Made by a program: the position numbers and the translations under genes. From Acinetobacter guillouiae CIP 63.46 (GTDB taxonomy: Bacteria > Pseudomonadota > Gammaproteobacteria > Pseudomonadales > Moraxellaceae): 63,783 bases of DNA. The DNA lies in contig NZ_KB849282.1 in the NCBI RefSeq assembly GCF_000368145.1, positions 525,246 to 589,028 on the forward strand, written 5' to 3'. The notes beneath the pieces are model-generated. The model was given only the letters and a program-made list of their open reading frames with translations. It was not told where the DNA came from and made no database searches. How positions within the stretch are numbered: the stretch's first letter is position 1; the number at the start of each line of letters is the position of its first letter. Positions 30,308 to 39,005 of the stretch are shown here, one piece after another.

Positions 30308-31009
30308 ATGTTAAAGCAATTTATCGCATTGAGCTTAAGTCTGGCTTTTTGTACAGCTGGTTTTGCCAGTGTTGAGACTGTGAAAGCAAAATTAGCACAG
30401 CAGTATCCCAATGTAAAAATTAATAATCTGCAAACAACAGAAATGCAGGGTTTATATAGTGGGACCTTGGATAGTCAAATCGTTTATGTCAATGAGGATG
30501 CCCAGCATTTATTTATTGGTTCAATGATTCGTTTGAAAGATCAGCATAATTTAACCAAAGATTTAGCAGTTAAAGAAAATACGATAGATTTTAAAGCATT
30601 ACCTTTGAATGATGCTGTAAAAACAGTCAGGGGGAATGGTAAGCGTCAGCTTGCAATCTTTTCTGACCCAAATTGCCCATATTGCAAGACGCTTGAAGGG
30701 AATTTAGCCAAGCTCAATGATGTGACAATTTATACATTTATCTATTCCATCAAAGCGCAATCAATTTTGCCATCTAAGCAAGTATGGTGTTCTGCAAATA
30801 AAGAATATGCATGGAAAAATTTGATTCAAAATGGGATTAAACCGACAGCACCAGCAAATTGTGCAACGCCAATCGAGCGTAATTTGGAATTGGGTAAAAA
30901 ATTAGGTTTGCATGGAACACCAGCAATTATTTTCTCAAATGGTTATAAGGTGATGGGTGCCTACCCTGCCGAAGAAATTGAGAAAATATGGAAAAATTTT
31001 GGATTATAA
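30308..31009 (+). CDS. dsbC: Thiol:disulfide interchange protein DsbC-like
   Basis: A 233-aa periplasmic disulfide isomerase. A signal peptide (cleavage near AGFA) is followed by a small N-terminal dimerisation domain (to about 75) and a thioredoxin-fold domain with the active site DPNCPYC (Cys123/Cys126) and the cis-Pro loop GTPAI. CPYC rather than the E. coli CGYC; this variant occurs in other Moraxellaceae and may alter redox potential. A second Cys pair (VWC...NC) is probably structural. Single gene with its own terminator. Confidence 0.9.
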   Translation: MLKQFIALSLSLAFCTAGFASVETVKAKLAQQYPNVKINNLQTTEMQGLYSGTLDSQIVYVNEDAQHLFIGSMIRLKDQHNLTKDLAVKENTIDFKALPLNDAVKTVRGNGKRQLAIFSDPNCPYCKTLEGNLAKLNDVTIYTFIYSIKAQSILPSKQVWCSANKEYAWKNLIQNGIKPTAPANCATPIERNLELGKKLGLHGTPAIIFSNGYKVMGAYPAEEIEKIWKNFGL

Positions 31010-31034
31010 ACAAGCGCTTAGAAACTGATAGCGT

Positions 31035-31064
31035 AAAAAAGCACCCATCGAGGGTGCTTTTTAT
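31035..31064. terminator. Bidirectional terminator after dsbC
   Basis: Stem AAAAAAGCACCC / GGGTGCTTTTT, between convergent genes. Confidence 0.87.
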
Positions 31065-31078
31065 ATTGAGGAGAAAAT

Positions 31079-31330
31079 TTAAGTACGTTTGGCAATCATG
31101 TTATAGATAAAGAGTACCACTATTGCACCAATGACTGAGGCAATAAATCCAGCTGATGCACCTTTTGGATATAGGCCGAGTAATTGACCTCCATAGGTTG
31201 CAACCAATGAACCTACAATACCGAGTGCTGTTGTTACAATGAAGCCAGCTTTATCATCACCTGGGTGAATTGCACGTGCAATCAAACCTGCAATAAAACC
31301 AATCACAATTGCACTAATCAGTGACATCAT
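31079..31330 (-). CDS. GlsB/YeaQ/YmgE family stress-response membrane protein
   Basis: An 83-aa protein of three hydrophobic segments with the family motif GLIARAIHPGDDKAGF and two Gly-rich helices (TALGIVGSLVATYGG, GFIASVIGAIVV). Also called transglycosylase-associated protein, although no catalytic activity is shown. The inner-membrane location is inferred. AGGAGA-like purines precede the start. Usually induced by acid or general stress in other bacteria. Confidence 0.88.
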   Translation of the reverse strand: MMSLISAIVIGFIAGLIARAIHPGDDKAGFIVTTALGIVGSLVATYGGQLLGLYPKGASAGFIASVIGAIVVLFIYNMIAKRT

Positions 31331-31467
31331 AATCTTTCTCCTTTTTCTTTATTTTGTCGTGAGTTACTGCATCAAATTAGTTTAATAATCAAATATTCTC
31401 TAGGGAAGTAAAAGCGCTTATTTGCTACAAGTTGTTGCATTTTTGTTCACTACAATAGCTAAAAAAA

Positions 31468-31492
31468 TAAAAAAAGCGACCGAAGTCGCTTA
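31468..31492 (-). terminator. hpt terminator
   Basis: On the minus strand AAGCGACTTCGGTCGCTT followed by T6, 37 nt after the hpt stop. The tetraloop is UUCG. Confidence 0.87.
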
Positions 31493-31528
31493 ACTCATTT
31501 TAGTTAAAATGATGTGATGAGGTCTCAA

Positions 31529-32056
31529 TTAAAGACCAATTTCTCCAATAAATGGAATATGACGATATTTTTGATCATAGTCTAAGCCATAGCCCACAAT
31601 GAATTTATCTTCAACTTCAAAGCCAAGAAATTTCACATCTAAGTCGATTTCACGGCGAGACGGTTTGCTGACTAAAGTACACAGCTCGATCGAGTTGGGA
31701 TGACGTGTACTTAAAATTTCCAATACTTTGCTTAAGGTATTGCCAGAGTCAATAATATCTTCCACGACTAAGATATCCTTACCGCGAATTTCGCCGTCTA
31801 AATCTTTGAGGATTCTGACATCACGAGAAGATGTTGTACTGCCACCATAGCTTGAAACGGTCATAAAATCGAGTTCATGAGTCTTACTGATTGCACGACA
31901 TAAATCAGCCATAAAAATCACTGAACCACGCAATAAACCAATTAAGACAAGCTCTTTATCGCTATTGGCATAATGCGCATCAATTTTTTTACCAAGTTCC
32001 TGAACTTTTGCATGAATTTCTTCAGCAGAAATCATCACTTTCATTTCAATAGTCAT
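31529..32056 (-). CDS. hpt: Hypoxanthine phosphoribosyltransferase
   Basis: A 175-aa purine salvage enzyme that joins hypoxanthine (or guanine) to PRPP. The PRPP-binding motif [12 protein letters not shown] is in mid-protein, and the flexible-loop region [12 protein letters not shown] precedes it. Cytoplasmic. It lies downstream of guaD on the same strand with about 230 nt between them. Together they control the fate of guanine: salvage versus deamination to xanthine. Confidence 0.95.
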   Translation of the reverse strand: MTIEMKVMISAEEIHAKVQELGKKIDAHYANSDKELVLIGLLRGSVIFMADLCRAISKTHELDFMTVSSYGGSTTSSRDVRILKDLDGEIRGKDILVVEDIIDSGNTLSKVLEILSTRHPNSIELCTLVSKPSRREIDLDVKFLGFEVEDKFIVGYGLDYDQKYRHIPFIGEIGL

Positions 32057-32212
32057 GGGAAATACCTAAAAACCTAAACATCAAATTCTAAAATTAAAAA
32101 AGGTGTTGACTAGCAACACCCTAAAAGATGGCATAATTTTAAAACATATCAGATCAAGATGCATCTTTTTTGACATTTGAAAATGTAAATGCCCTAATTT
32201 AAGCCGAAATGA

Positions 32213-32317
32213 TCAATGTGCATCACGTTTTAAAACGAACGCACAGATCACAAAAACTGTACCAATCAAAATCAGTTTTTTCTTTGATTTACGCGGTTTT
32301 TGTTTGGTTTTGCTCAT
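32213..32317 (-). CDS. Possible 34-aa basic single-span membrane peptide
   Basis: A short frame starting inside the end of guaD and running into the guaD-hpt gap. It begins MSKTKQKPRKSKKK, then a hydrophobic stretch (LILIGTVFVICAFVL), then KRDAH. Positive N-terminus plus one membrane span is the usual layout of small membrane proteins. The ribosome-binding site is weak (GGA about 13 nt upstream). It may be a chance frame; conservation of the peptide would decide. Confidence 0.3.
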   Translation of the reverse strand: MSKTKQKPRKSKKKLILIGTVFVICAFVLKRDAH

Positions 32318-33620
32318 AGGCTTTTTGTCCATAAATATAGGTGGCTTGAATATTGCGATCATCCCCCATGGTAAATAAGGCAAATAATGCATCGTCTATG
32401 TTTTTAGCACGTTCCTGACGCAGTTGTTGTAGCGCCGTTGCTTTTAAATCTAGCACAACAAAATCGGCTTCTTTACCGATATTGAAATTGCCCAATTGCT
32501 CATCTAAATGCAGCGCTTTCGCCCCACCAAGCGTTGCATGGTAAAGCGATTCCATTGCCGAAAGTTTATCACCTTGGAGTTGTTGCACTTTGTAGGCTTC
32601 ATTGAGGGTTTGTAATTGGCAAAATGCTGTTCCTGCACCAATATCTGTTCCTAAGCCGACTTTCACCTGCTTTTCCCAGGATTTTTTTAATGGGAATAAA
32701 CCACTTCCCAAAAATAAGTTTGAAGTCGGGCAAAATGCAATCGCTGAATCAGTTGCATGCATGCAATCCCATTCATGCTCTTCTAAATGAACACAATGTG
32801 CAAAAACAGAACGCTCTCCTGTTAAACCATAGTGGTGATAGACATCCAGATAACCTTTCTGCTCTGGGAATAAGTCTTTGACCCATGCAATTTCATTTTT
32901 ATTTTCACTGAGATGGGTATGCACATATACCGTTGGATACTCTGCTTTTAACTGCCCTGCTTTTGCCAATTGCTCAGGTGTAGAGGTTGGAGCAAAACGC
33001 GGAGTAATGGCATATAGGTTACGACCTTTACCATGCCATTTTTCAATCAGTGCTTTAGAGTCAAGATATGCGCTTTCAGCAGTGTCTGTCAGTGCTTCAG
33101 GTGCATGACGATCCATCATGACTTTACCTGCAATTAAACGCATCTGATGCTGTTCTGCCGCTTCAAATAAGGCATCGACTGATTGGGGATGTACTGTACA
33201 AAAAACCAGTGCTGTTGTGGTGCCATTTTTAAGTAATTCTTGGACAAAAAACTGTGCGATTTTGTCGGCATAGTTTTTATCTGCAAACTGAATTTCTGTT
33301 GGAAAAGTATAGGTATTTAACCATTCTAAAAGTTGTTCACCATATGCACCCACCATTTCTGTTTGTGGAAAATGAATATGGGTGTCAATAAAACCAGGCA
33401 CAATCAGTTGTTCTGGGTAGTGATCAATTTGAATATCATCTGTCAGGTGAGACTGAGCATCTTCCCAAGGGCCAAACCATGTGATTTTGCCTTGCTCTGT
33501 GATCAGTAAACCATCTTCGATATAACGAACTTGATCTAATATTTGAGTTGCTTGAGAAACGGTATTTTTAATATCAAGAAAACGCCCACGAACCGCTGTT
33601 TTCTGTACAACACAAGACAT
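32289..33620 (-). CDS. guaD: Guanine deaminase
   Basis: A 443-aa amidohydrolase that turns guanine into xanthine. Metal-binding motif HIHFPQ with the guanine-deaminase block LLEWLNTYTFPTE just after it, then HTHLSEN, FAHCVHL and the metal-ligand Asp in GLGTDIGAGT. Length and order fit GuaD. No signal peptide. Upstream of hpt on the same strand; both use guanine. Confidence 0.95.
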   Translation of the reverse strand: MSCVVQKTAVRGRFLDIKNTVSQATQILDQVRYIEDGLLITEQGKITWFGPWEDAQSHLTDDIQIDHYPEQLIVPGFIDTHIHFPQTEMVGAYGEQLLEWLNTYTFPTEIQFADKNYADKIAQFFVQELLKNGTTTALVFCTVHPQSVDALFEAAEQHQMRLIAGKVMMDRHAPEALTDTAESAYLDSKALIEKWHGKGRNLYAITPRFAPTSTPEQLAKAGQLKAEYPTVYVHTHLSENKNEIAWVKDLFPEQKGYLDVYHHYGLTGERSVFAHCVHLEEHEWDCMHATDSAIAFCPTSNLFLGSGLFPLKKSWEKQVKVGLGTDIGAGTAFCQLQTLNEAYKVQQLQGDKLSAMESLYHATLGGAKALHLDEQLGNFNIGKEADFVVLDLKATALQQLRQERAKNIDDALFALFTMGDDRNIQATYIYGQKAYEQNQTKTA

Positions 33621-33863
33621 GTAGAACCTGCAATTTATCCTTTTTTCGATTGATTGTACCTGAAATTTGTATCAGGTGCTGTATGCAGTTTTGCGCGAAA
33701 GCATTCTAAAAAATTGAATAACGTTATTTTTTATTGTTTTAGTGCAGGGAAATTTTTATCGAAATATAACTAAAATTAGTGGCTAAAGGCATATTCTATA
33801 TTGTGAGTTTATCTTGATAGCAACAATCACTACAGTCTTGGAAAATGGTGAAATAAGACAACA

Positions 33864-34430
33864 ATGGACAATACTAAACAGTTAAAACAGATCATCTATT
33901 CATGCCCTGAATTGATGCTTCGGTTACAGTATTTGCGAGATATTCATGCACATGCATACTTGAGTGCAGGTGTAATTCGTAACTTGGTATGGTCTATTTT
34001 ACATCATCAGGGTTATGGGTTTGATCAGATTGAAATCGATGTCATTTTCTATGATTTAAATGATCAACAAGGCCTTAAAGAGCAACGTTTGACTGAATTG
34101 TTAAAGAAAAAATTTCCTAATAATGAATGGGATGTGGCCAATCAAGCCTATGTGCATTTGTGGTATAAAACAGATGATGGATGTTCTATCTCTCAATACC
34201 AATCCTTATTTGATGCTTTATCCGTATGGGTTGAAACGGCAACCGCAATTGCAGTACGTTTACTTGAAAATGATGATATCGAAATCATTGCGCCGTTTGG
34301 GCTAAATGATTTGTTTGAATTAAAATTGAGATGGAATAAACGTTTGGTCAGTTATCCAGTTTTTTTAGCACGGATTCAGGCTAAACAGTTTTTAACCAGA
34401 TGGGAAAAGCTGCTTGTTGTGGATGATTAG
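33864..34430 (+). CDS. Nucleotidyltransferase-family protein (DUF925/NTP_transf_6 type)
   Basis: A 188-aa cytoplasmic protein. LSAGVIRNLVWSILH, then a paired Asp motif (IDVIFYDLND), then WDVANQAYVHLWY are hallmarks of this uncharacterised nucleotidyltransferase family. The Asp residues would bind metal and nucleotide. The acceptor is unknown. It converges with the next gene, and the two reading frames overlap by 4 nt. Confidence 0.8.
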   Translation: MDNTKQLKQIIYSCPELMLRLQYLRDIHAHAYLSAGVIRNLVWSILHHQGYGFDQIEIDVIFYDLNDQQGLKEQRLTELLKKKFPNNEWDVANQAYVHLWYKTDDGCSISQYQSLFDALSVWVETATAIAVRLLENDDIEIIAPFGLNDLFELKLRWNKRLVSYPVFLARIQAKQFLTRWEKLLVVDD

Positions 34431-34828
34431 GGGATCAGATTTAAATTAATCAAACCATAGTGAAGATCATACTCCAAGACAACAGATGACCATGGGGTGT
34501 CTAAAATTGAAATCTTCGTTTGATGTTGTATTTGGAGATTGAGTTGATGTTTATTTTTCAGTTTCTTAACAATATCAGAATCCAATAAATGACCATCATG
34601 TGCCGCTAAAATAATTGAAAATGCTAAACCTCGCCTATACTGATGGATAAAGATTTCATTTCCATAATGTCCAAATAATGTAAATCCTAAAGTTATTTTC
34701 CACTCTGTTTTTTGTTGATCAAATTGTGCATGAAATTCACCTTGCTGCAGCATTACTAGACCAATGACTTTGCCGTCTATACAGACACGTTTTGTTTTAA
34801 AATTGATGGTTAAACATGCATTGCTCAT
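34427..34828 (-). CDS. Hypothetical protein
   Basis: A 133-aa protein that I do not recognise. No signal peptide and no long hydrophobic segment. It is predicted mostly beta (alternating hydrophobic residues, e.g. FHAQFDQQKTEWKITLGF). Two pieces, KRVCIDGKVIGLVML and WSSVVLEYDLHYGLINL, look like core strands; a small PilZ-like or OB-like barrel is one guess. It overlaps the convergent upstream gene by 4 nt at the stop codons. The sequence ahead of its start is GGACCAAA. Confidence 0.65.
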   Translation of the reverse strand: MSNACLTINFKTKRVCIDGKVIGLVMLQQGEFHAQFDQQKTEWKITLGFTLFGHYGNEIFIHQYRRGLAFSIILAAHDGHLLDSDIVKKLKNKHQLNLQIQHQTKISILDTPWSSVVLEYDLHYGLINLNLIP

Positions 34829-34874
34829 TTTGGTCCTTTTAATCTGATTTAAATCGTTGAGTATTATTGGTCAT

Positions 34875-34899
34875 AAAAAAGCCTTCCAATTGGAAGGCT
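34875..34899 (-). terminator. Terminator of the TerC-type gene
   Basis: Palindrome GCCTTCCAATTGGAAGGC followed on the minus strand by T6, just after the TerC-type gene. Confidence 0.85.
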
Positions 34900-34910
34900 C
34901 GATCTAGTGT

Positions 34911-35876
34911 TTATAAAGTTGTTTCATGATGTTTTTTGCTATGGCGAATAGAAAGCCAAGCGGTAATTGCCAAGACAATCACAATAAAACCTAACGAAAT
35001 CCAAATCGGCATATGGAAGACATCCAGCATTAACATTTTAAAGCCAATGAAGACTAAGATGATGCCTAGGCCATAAGGCAAATAATGCATCTTAGACGCG
35101 GCACCCGACAACAAGAAGAACATTGCACGTAGACCTAAGATCGCCATTAAATTTGCAGTTAAGACAATAAATGGGTCACTGGTCACCGCAAAAATCGCTG
35201 GAATAGAATCGACCGCGAAGATCACATCGGAAGCTTCAACTAAAATTAAGACTAGGAATAACGGGGTTGCCCACAACACGCCATTTTGACGAACAAAGAA
35301 TTGAGCACCTTCTAATTTTGGGGTGATTCGCATGTGTTTACGCAACCACTTTAGAATAGCCATATCTTCGATATTGGTTTCTTCTTCATCCTGTCCTTTA
35401 AGGAATTTATAGCCTGTATAAACCAAGAAAGCACCAAAGAGATAAAGCACCCAAGAGAATTCTTGAACGAACCATGCGCCAATAAAAATAAAGATGGTAC
35501 GTAAAATAATTGCACCTAATACACCATAGAGCAGAATTTTACGTTGTAAGCCTTGTGGAATCGCAAATGCAGCAAAGATCATCAACCAGACAAAGACATT
35601 GTCGATCGCTAATGATTTTTCAAGTAGATAACCTGCAAAGTATTCCATGACTTTGCTATTGGCAATTGAAACACCCGCGGTTTGTTGTAGATACAGCCAT
35701 AAACCACCACCAAATAACGCTGCAACACTGACCCATGCAATGCTCCAGTAGGCAGCAGTTTTAATTTTGACTTCTTGCCCTTCTTTTTGTTTAAAGCCTA
35801 AAAAGTCGATCAGTAGCATGACAATAACAATAGCGAAGAACGCTAGATACAGCCATGGATTGCCAATAGTTTCCAT
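34911..35876 (-). CDS. TerC-family integral membrane protein (Alx-like)
   Basis: A 321-aa protein with about nine membrane segments. The family core is present: SLAIDNVFVWLMIF (Asp within the membrane) and VEASDVIFAVDSIPA (second Asp pair), which in TerC/Alx/MeeF proteins handle manganese. A charged loop DEEETN lies in mid-protein. GGAGAG 4-5 nt before the ATG at 35876 sets the start; the longer in-frame start 7 codons upstream would place this site inside the gene. A yybP-ykoY riboswitch precedes it, so Mn2+ export is the best reading. Confidence 0.92.
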   Translation of the reverse strand: METIGNPWLYLAFFAIVIVMLLIDFLGFKQKEGQEVKIKTAAYWSIAWVSVAALFGGGLWLYLQQTAGVSIANSKVMEYFAGYLLEKSLAIDNVFVWLMIFAAFAIPQGLQRKILLYGVLGAIILRTIFIFIGAWFVQEFSWVLYLFGAFLVYTGYKFLKGQDEEETNIEDMAILKWLRKHMRITPKLEGAQFFVRQNGVLWATPLFLVLILVEASDVIFAVDSIPAIFAVTSDPFIVLTANLMAILGLRAMFFLLSGAASKMHYLPYGLGIILVFIGFKMLMLDVFHMPIWISLGFIVIVLAITAWLSIRHSKKHHETTL

Positions 35877-35905
35877 AAAACTCTCCGAATCTGGCAATCA
35901 GGCAT

Positions 35906-35962
35906 AAAAAAACCTTGACCTGTTGCCAGATGATTAAACATCTGTGTCAACATGATCAAGGT
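35906..35962 (-). terminator. Riboswitch-controlled terminator
   Basis: Long interrupted stem ACCTTGA..CATGTTG..CAGATG / CATCTG..CAACAGGTCAAGGT followed by T7 on the minus strand. The first bases of the stem are the last bases of the yybP-ykoY aptamer (GCAAGACC), so metal binding to the aptamer would free the message from termination. Confidence 0.82.
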
Positions 35963-36065
35963 CTTGCCTACATTTGAGTTATGTACATCAATCTCAAATG
36001 CTCAGATACCGGCTTTTTTCAAAGCGTAATGACGATATTCTGATAAAGGAGGCTACTCCCCTTGT
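35960..36065 (-). ncRNA. yybP-ykoY manganese riboswitch
   Basis: On the minus strand the leader begins GGGGAGTAGCC and carries CGTCATTACGC, AAGCCGG, a second arm (CATTTGAGATTGATGTACAT) and ends GCAAGACC. These are the conserved pieces of the yybP-ykoY aptamer, a Mn2+ sensor. It lies directly upstream of a TerC/Alx gene, its most frequent partner. Expected action: Mn2+ stabilises the aptamer, the terminator cannot form, and the exporter is made. Both the aptamer and the terminator are visible in the sequence; the response is established for the family. Confidence 0.92.
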
Positions 36066-36167
36066 TCAATATACTGTGTAAGAAATCTTTCATTTCTTAA
36101 TATCTAGTGAGAATCGCATATTTATTAAAAATGTGCAAATTTTGAATGTATTTTTATGTAGTTTATT

Positions 36168-36707
36168 TTATGTACAAAATTCAGCGCTGGTTTTTAGTGC
36201 AACAAAAGCTTGATTGAGCGTTGAATTATGATGCTGAATAATACGGTCAGCATTGAGAACCTTTGAATCTATTGTGCTGTGCGCATCTGAAATTAATGTC
36301 ACTTTATAATTTAAGTCTTTTGCTGCACGGCTTGTGCTATCGATACAAAATTCAGTTTTTAAACCACAGATGATCACTTCTTCAACATTTAAAGATTCTA
36401 ATTGTTGTGATAAATCTGTTTGGAAAAAGCAATTTGGCCGTGTTTTTTCTAAGATGTAATCTGTATTGGGATCAATATTTAATTCAGCAATGAGTTGAGT
36501 CATTGGACTATTTGGTGCGAGTCCTGTGCCAGCTAAACCAACATGACGTATCGCAAAAATCGGAATGTGTTTAACACGCGCATATTCAATGAGCTGATTG
36601 ACGTTTTTCAACAATTGATCAGCTTGAAATGGAGGATGCTGTGCATGAAATAGGCCATTTTGTAGATCAATAACGAGTAAGGCTTGTTTATTGTGATATT
36701 CAGACAT
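36168..36707 (-). CDS. Isochorismatase-family cysteine hydrolase
   Basis: A 179-aa cytoplasmic hydrolase. The catalytic triad of the family is visible: Asp in LLVIDLQNGL, Lys in ILEKTRPNCF, and Cys in GLKTEFCIDST. A cis-peptide region precedes the Cys. The substrate could be an amide such as nicotinamide, or a related compound; it lacks the His-rich zinc site expected of PncA. ACGGAG 6 nt before this ATG sets the start. The frame stays open 25 codons upstream through a highly structured leader, which is better read as untranslated. Confidence 0.85.
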   Translation of the reverse strand: MSEYHNKQALLVIDLQNGLFHAQHPPFQADQLLKNVNQLIEYARVKHIPIFAIRHVGLAGTGLAPNSPMTQLIAELNIDPNTDYILEKTRPNCFFQTDLSQQLESLNVEEVIICGLKTEFCIDSTSRAAKDLNYKVTLISDAHSTIDSKVLNADRIIQHHNSTLNQAFVALKTSAEFCT

Positions 36708-36713
36708 GAGTTT

Positions 36714-36824
36714 CTCCGTAAATATTGACCAAATCACGGAGCAAAAAATAACCCCGCTCATTGGCAGGGTTGGTTTATACATTTTATTTTAAATGTATAC
36801 GTCCACACTGCCGATGCAGTGTGG
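36714..36824 (-). promoter_or_regulatory. Structured leader of the isochorismatase-like gene
   Basis: Four inverted repeats in 111 nt: CCACACTGC / GCAGTGTGG (36803-36824), ATACATTT / AAATGTAT (36777-36798), AACCCTGCC / AGCGGGGTT followed by T6 (36750-36771, terminator-like on the minus strand), and CTCCGT pairing with the ribosome-binding site ACGGAG (36736-36741 with 36714-36719). This could be a riboswitch or attenuator; alternatively the third element simply terminates the upstream exporter gene. Confidence 0.5.
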
Positions 36825-36942
36825 TGGTTAATAATTTAAATAAAATGATTGGTTGCATTGATGATCATTGTTTTATCAAAGTACTTTAATTAAGTTAAAG
36901 TTTTTAACTCAGCATGTCACTTTAAAACTTGTAAAAAGATAT

Positions 36943-38151
36943 TTATATTTTTTGAATAAAATCTTTACGTTGTACAAGCACTAAAGCTAACAGGGTCCCA
37001 AGAACAGCGATTATACCGCCAACGATGCCGATATGATTGAGCCCATAACTGGTGGTCACTAGGCCACCAAGCAAAGCGCCGCCACCAATACCCACATTAT
37101 AGAGCCCTGAATAAATCGCCATTGCGACATCAGTGGCATCAGAAGCTAAAGCTAAGGTTTTGGCTTGTTGAGCTAAGCTAAAGCAAATAATCGCCATGCC
37201 CCAAAATAAACTCAGTAGACTAAAACTGGTAAAATCAGTACTCAGTGAAGTCAACAATAACATCGAAACAGCCAATATCGCACTACTTAACGGTATCGGA
37301 AGTTTTGGATATTTTTTGGCAAATTTACCGAATAAATAAGAGCCAAAGAAACCCGCTGCGCCATAGATTAATAATAAGGTTGTGGTCTGTGTCGAGCTAA
37401 AATGCGCAACATTCAAAGCAAAAGGTTCGATATAACTGTATGCGGTAAATTGCGCGGTAATCACAATAATGGTTAGAGCAAAAACAATCATCAGGCTTGG
37501 GCGTTTTAAAAATACCTTTAAACTACTCAGAGAGCCTGAATTGACGCTCGGTAAGCGTGGCAATGTTTTGGCTAAGATGACGCAAACTATAGCCGCACCA
37601 ATTGCAATTAAAGCGAAAGTATTACGCCAACCATAAGATTCACCAATCATTCGTCCAAATGGAATACCTAAAACCATCGCCAATGCTGTACCTGTGGCCA
37701 ATAGCCCCAAAGCTTGAAACTCCTTACCTTTGGGTGCGACTCGTACTGCCAGTGATGCAGTGATTGACCAAAATAAAGCATGAGAAAATGCGATACCAAT
37801 TCGACTGATCAGGAGTACATCGAAACTCCATGCAAAATAAGATAATGCATGACTGGCCACAAAAACCATAAATAGAATGATCAGTAAAAAGCGCCGTTCA
37901 ATATTTTTGGTTAGTAACATGATCGGCAATGAAATGGGTGCAACAACCCATGCATATAGAGTAATCATGATACCAACATCAGTTGCAGGCATCGCAAAGC
38001 TTTTTCCAATGTCACTCAGTAAAGCCACAGGAACGAATTCTGTGGTATTGAAAATAAATGCTGCGAAAGCAAGGCTAATCACACTGATCCATTGCTGGGA
38101 TTCACTGGGGGCAGATTGTGGTGCTGGAGTTTGGGGAGATAAGGCAGACAT
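36943..38151 (-). CDS. MFS exporter, SotB-like
   Basis: A 402-aa protein with 12 hydrophobic segments after a Pro/Ser-rich N-terminal tail. The pieces [15 protein letters not shown] in segment 1, the segment 4-5 region ([16 protein letters not shown]) and [15 protein letters not shown] resemble SotB/YdeA sugar-efflux transporters. The real substrate is unknown. The ATG at 38151 is chosen over a TTG two codons upstream. A perfect DnaA box lies about 43 nt upstream. Confidence 0.85.
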   Translation of the reverse strand: MSALSPQTPAPQSAPSESQQWISVISLAFAAFIFNTTEFVPVALLSDIGKSFAMPATDVGIMITLYAWVVAPISLPIMLLTKNIERRFLLIILFMVFVASHALSYFAWSFDVLLISRIGIAFSHALFWSITASLAVRVAPKGKEFQALGLLATGTALAMVLGIPFGRMIGESYGWRNTFALIAIGAAIVCVILAKTLPRLPSVNSGSLSSLKVFLKRPSLMIVFALTIIVITAQFTAYSYIEPFALNVAHFSSTQTTTLLLIYGAAGFFGSYLFGKFAKKYPKLPIPLSSAILAVSMLLLTSLSTDFTSFSLLSLFWGMAIICFSLAQQAKTLALASDATDVAMAIYSGLYNVGIGGGALLGGLVTTSYGLNHIGIVGGIIAVLGTLLALVLVQRKDFIQKI

Positions 38152-38193
38152 GGTCAATATTAAAAGAGGTTAGCACTAAATTTTAGGCTGAAT

Positions 38194-38202
38194 TGTGGAT
38201 AA
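38194..38202 (-). promoter_or_regulatory. Isolated DnaA box upstream of the SotB-like gene
   Basis: TGTGGATAA, a perfect box read on the minus strand, in the 172-nt gap between divergent genes. There is no second box nearby, so a regulatory role is only a possibility. Confidence 0.35.
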
Positions 38203-38323
38203 AGTTAAGCTAAGTTTGTTGTATCAAAAATAAAACTGTCAGACAAAATTTAACAATAATTCAAATATAGTTATGGCATTTTGAATAGGCCTATAAATTT
38301 AAACGTATATAAGAGTAAATAAA

Positions 38324-38611
38324 ATGTTAGAAATCAGACATAAAGATGATGGTAAAAAAGGTGAATTTTATATTGGTGAAGAAGGTCACCATTTGGCTGA
38401 AATGGCGTACACATGGGCGGGTGAAAATATGTTGATTATTGACCATACAGTTGTAGAAGATGAATTGCGTGGTCAAAGTGTAGGTCGAAAATTATTAGAT
38501 CAAGTTGTAGAAATGGCTCGCTCAAAGAATGTGAAAATTATTCCACTCTGCCCTTTTTCAAAATCAGTGTTTGATAAAGATCAATCGATTCATGATGTTT
38601 TGAAATCTTAA
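38324..38611 (+). CDS. Small GNAT-type acetyltransferase (YidJ-like), copy 1
   Basis: A 95-aa protein of the minimal GNAT family (Acetyltransf_CG type). The acetyl-CoA-binding loop is DELRGQSVGRKLL, preceded by IDHTVVEDE and followed by the VKIIPLCPF strand. It lacks the N-terminal substrate-binding part of larger GNATs. The target is unknown. A similar gene follows 53 nt downstream, a tandem duplication. Confidence 0.82.
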   Translation: MLEIRHKDDGKKGEFYIGEEGHHLAEMAYTWAGENMLIIDHTVVEDELRGQSVGRKLLDQVVEMARSKNVKIIPLCPFSKSVFDKDQSIHDVLKS

Positions 38612-38664
38612 GTTTGCTTTGCTACAGTGGAATTGTGTTATAGAACATCCATGAGAAAGAATAT

Positions 38665-38949
38665 ATGCAATTCCAACATGTAGATAATCAACAAAAAGGT
38701 GAATTTTACTTCGATAATGAGCAAGGTAAGCGAATTGCTGAGATCAGTTATTTATGGCATGGTGAGCATCAGATCATTGCGAACCATACTTGGGTAGATG
38801 ACTCCTTACGTGGTCAAGGAATTGCGCGTCAGTTGTTGGATACTTTGGTTGAATTTGCACGTGAAAAGCAGCTTAAAATTGTACCAACTTGTTCCTATGT
38901 CGAAGTCATGTTTAGACGGGATAAAAGTTTTGTTGATGTGAAAGCTTAG
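38665..38949 (+). CDS. Small GNAT-type acetyltransferase, copy 2
   Basis: A 94-aa paralogue of the preceding gene, matching it along its whole length: KGEFYF, IANHTWVDDSLRGQGIARQLL, LKIVPTCSYVEVMF. Here the CoA loop RGQGIAR is closer to the family consensus than copy 1 (RGQSVGR). The two are likely co-transcribed. The substrate is unknown. Confidence 0.83.
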   Translation: MQFQHVDNQQKGEFYFDNEQGKRIAEISYLWHGEHQIIANHTWVDDSLRGQGIARQLLDTLVEFAREKQLKIVPTCSYVEVMFRRDKSFVDVKA

Positions 38950-39005
38950 CTTTATTGTGTGCCCAATGCTCATTGGGTCATTCAGATTCGGTTAGAAGAT
39001 TAAAC

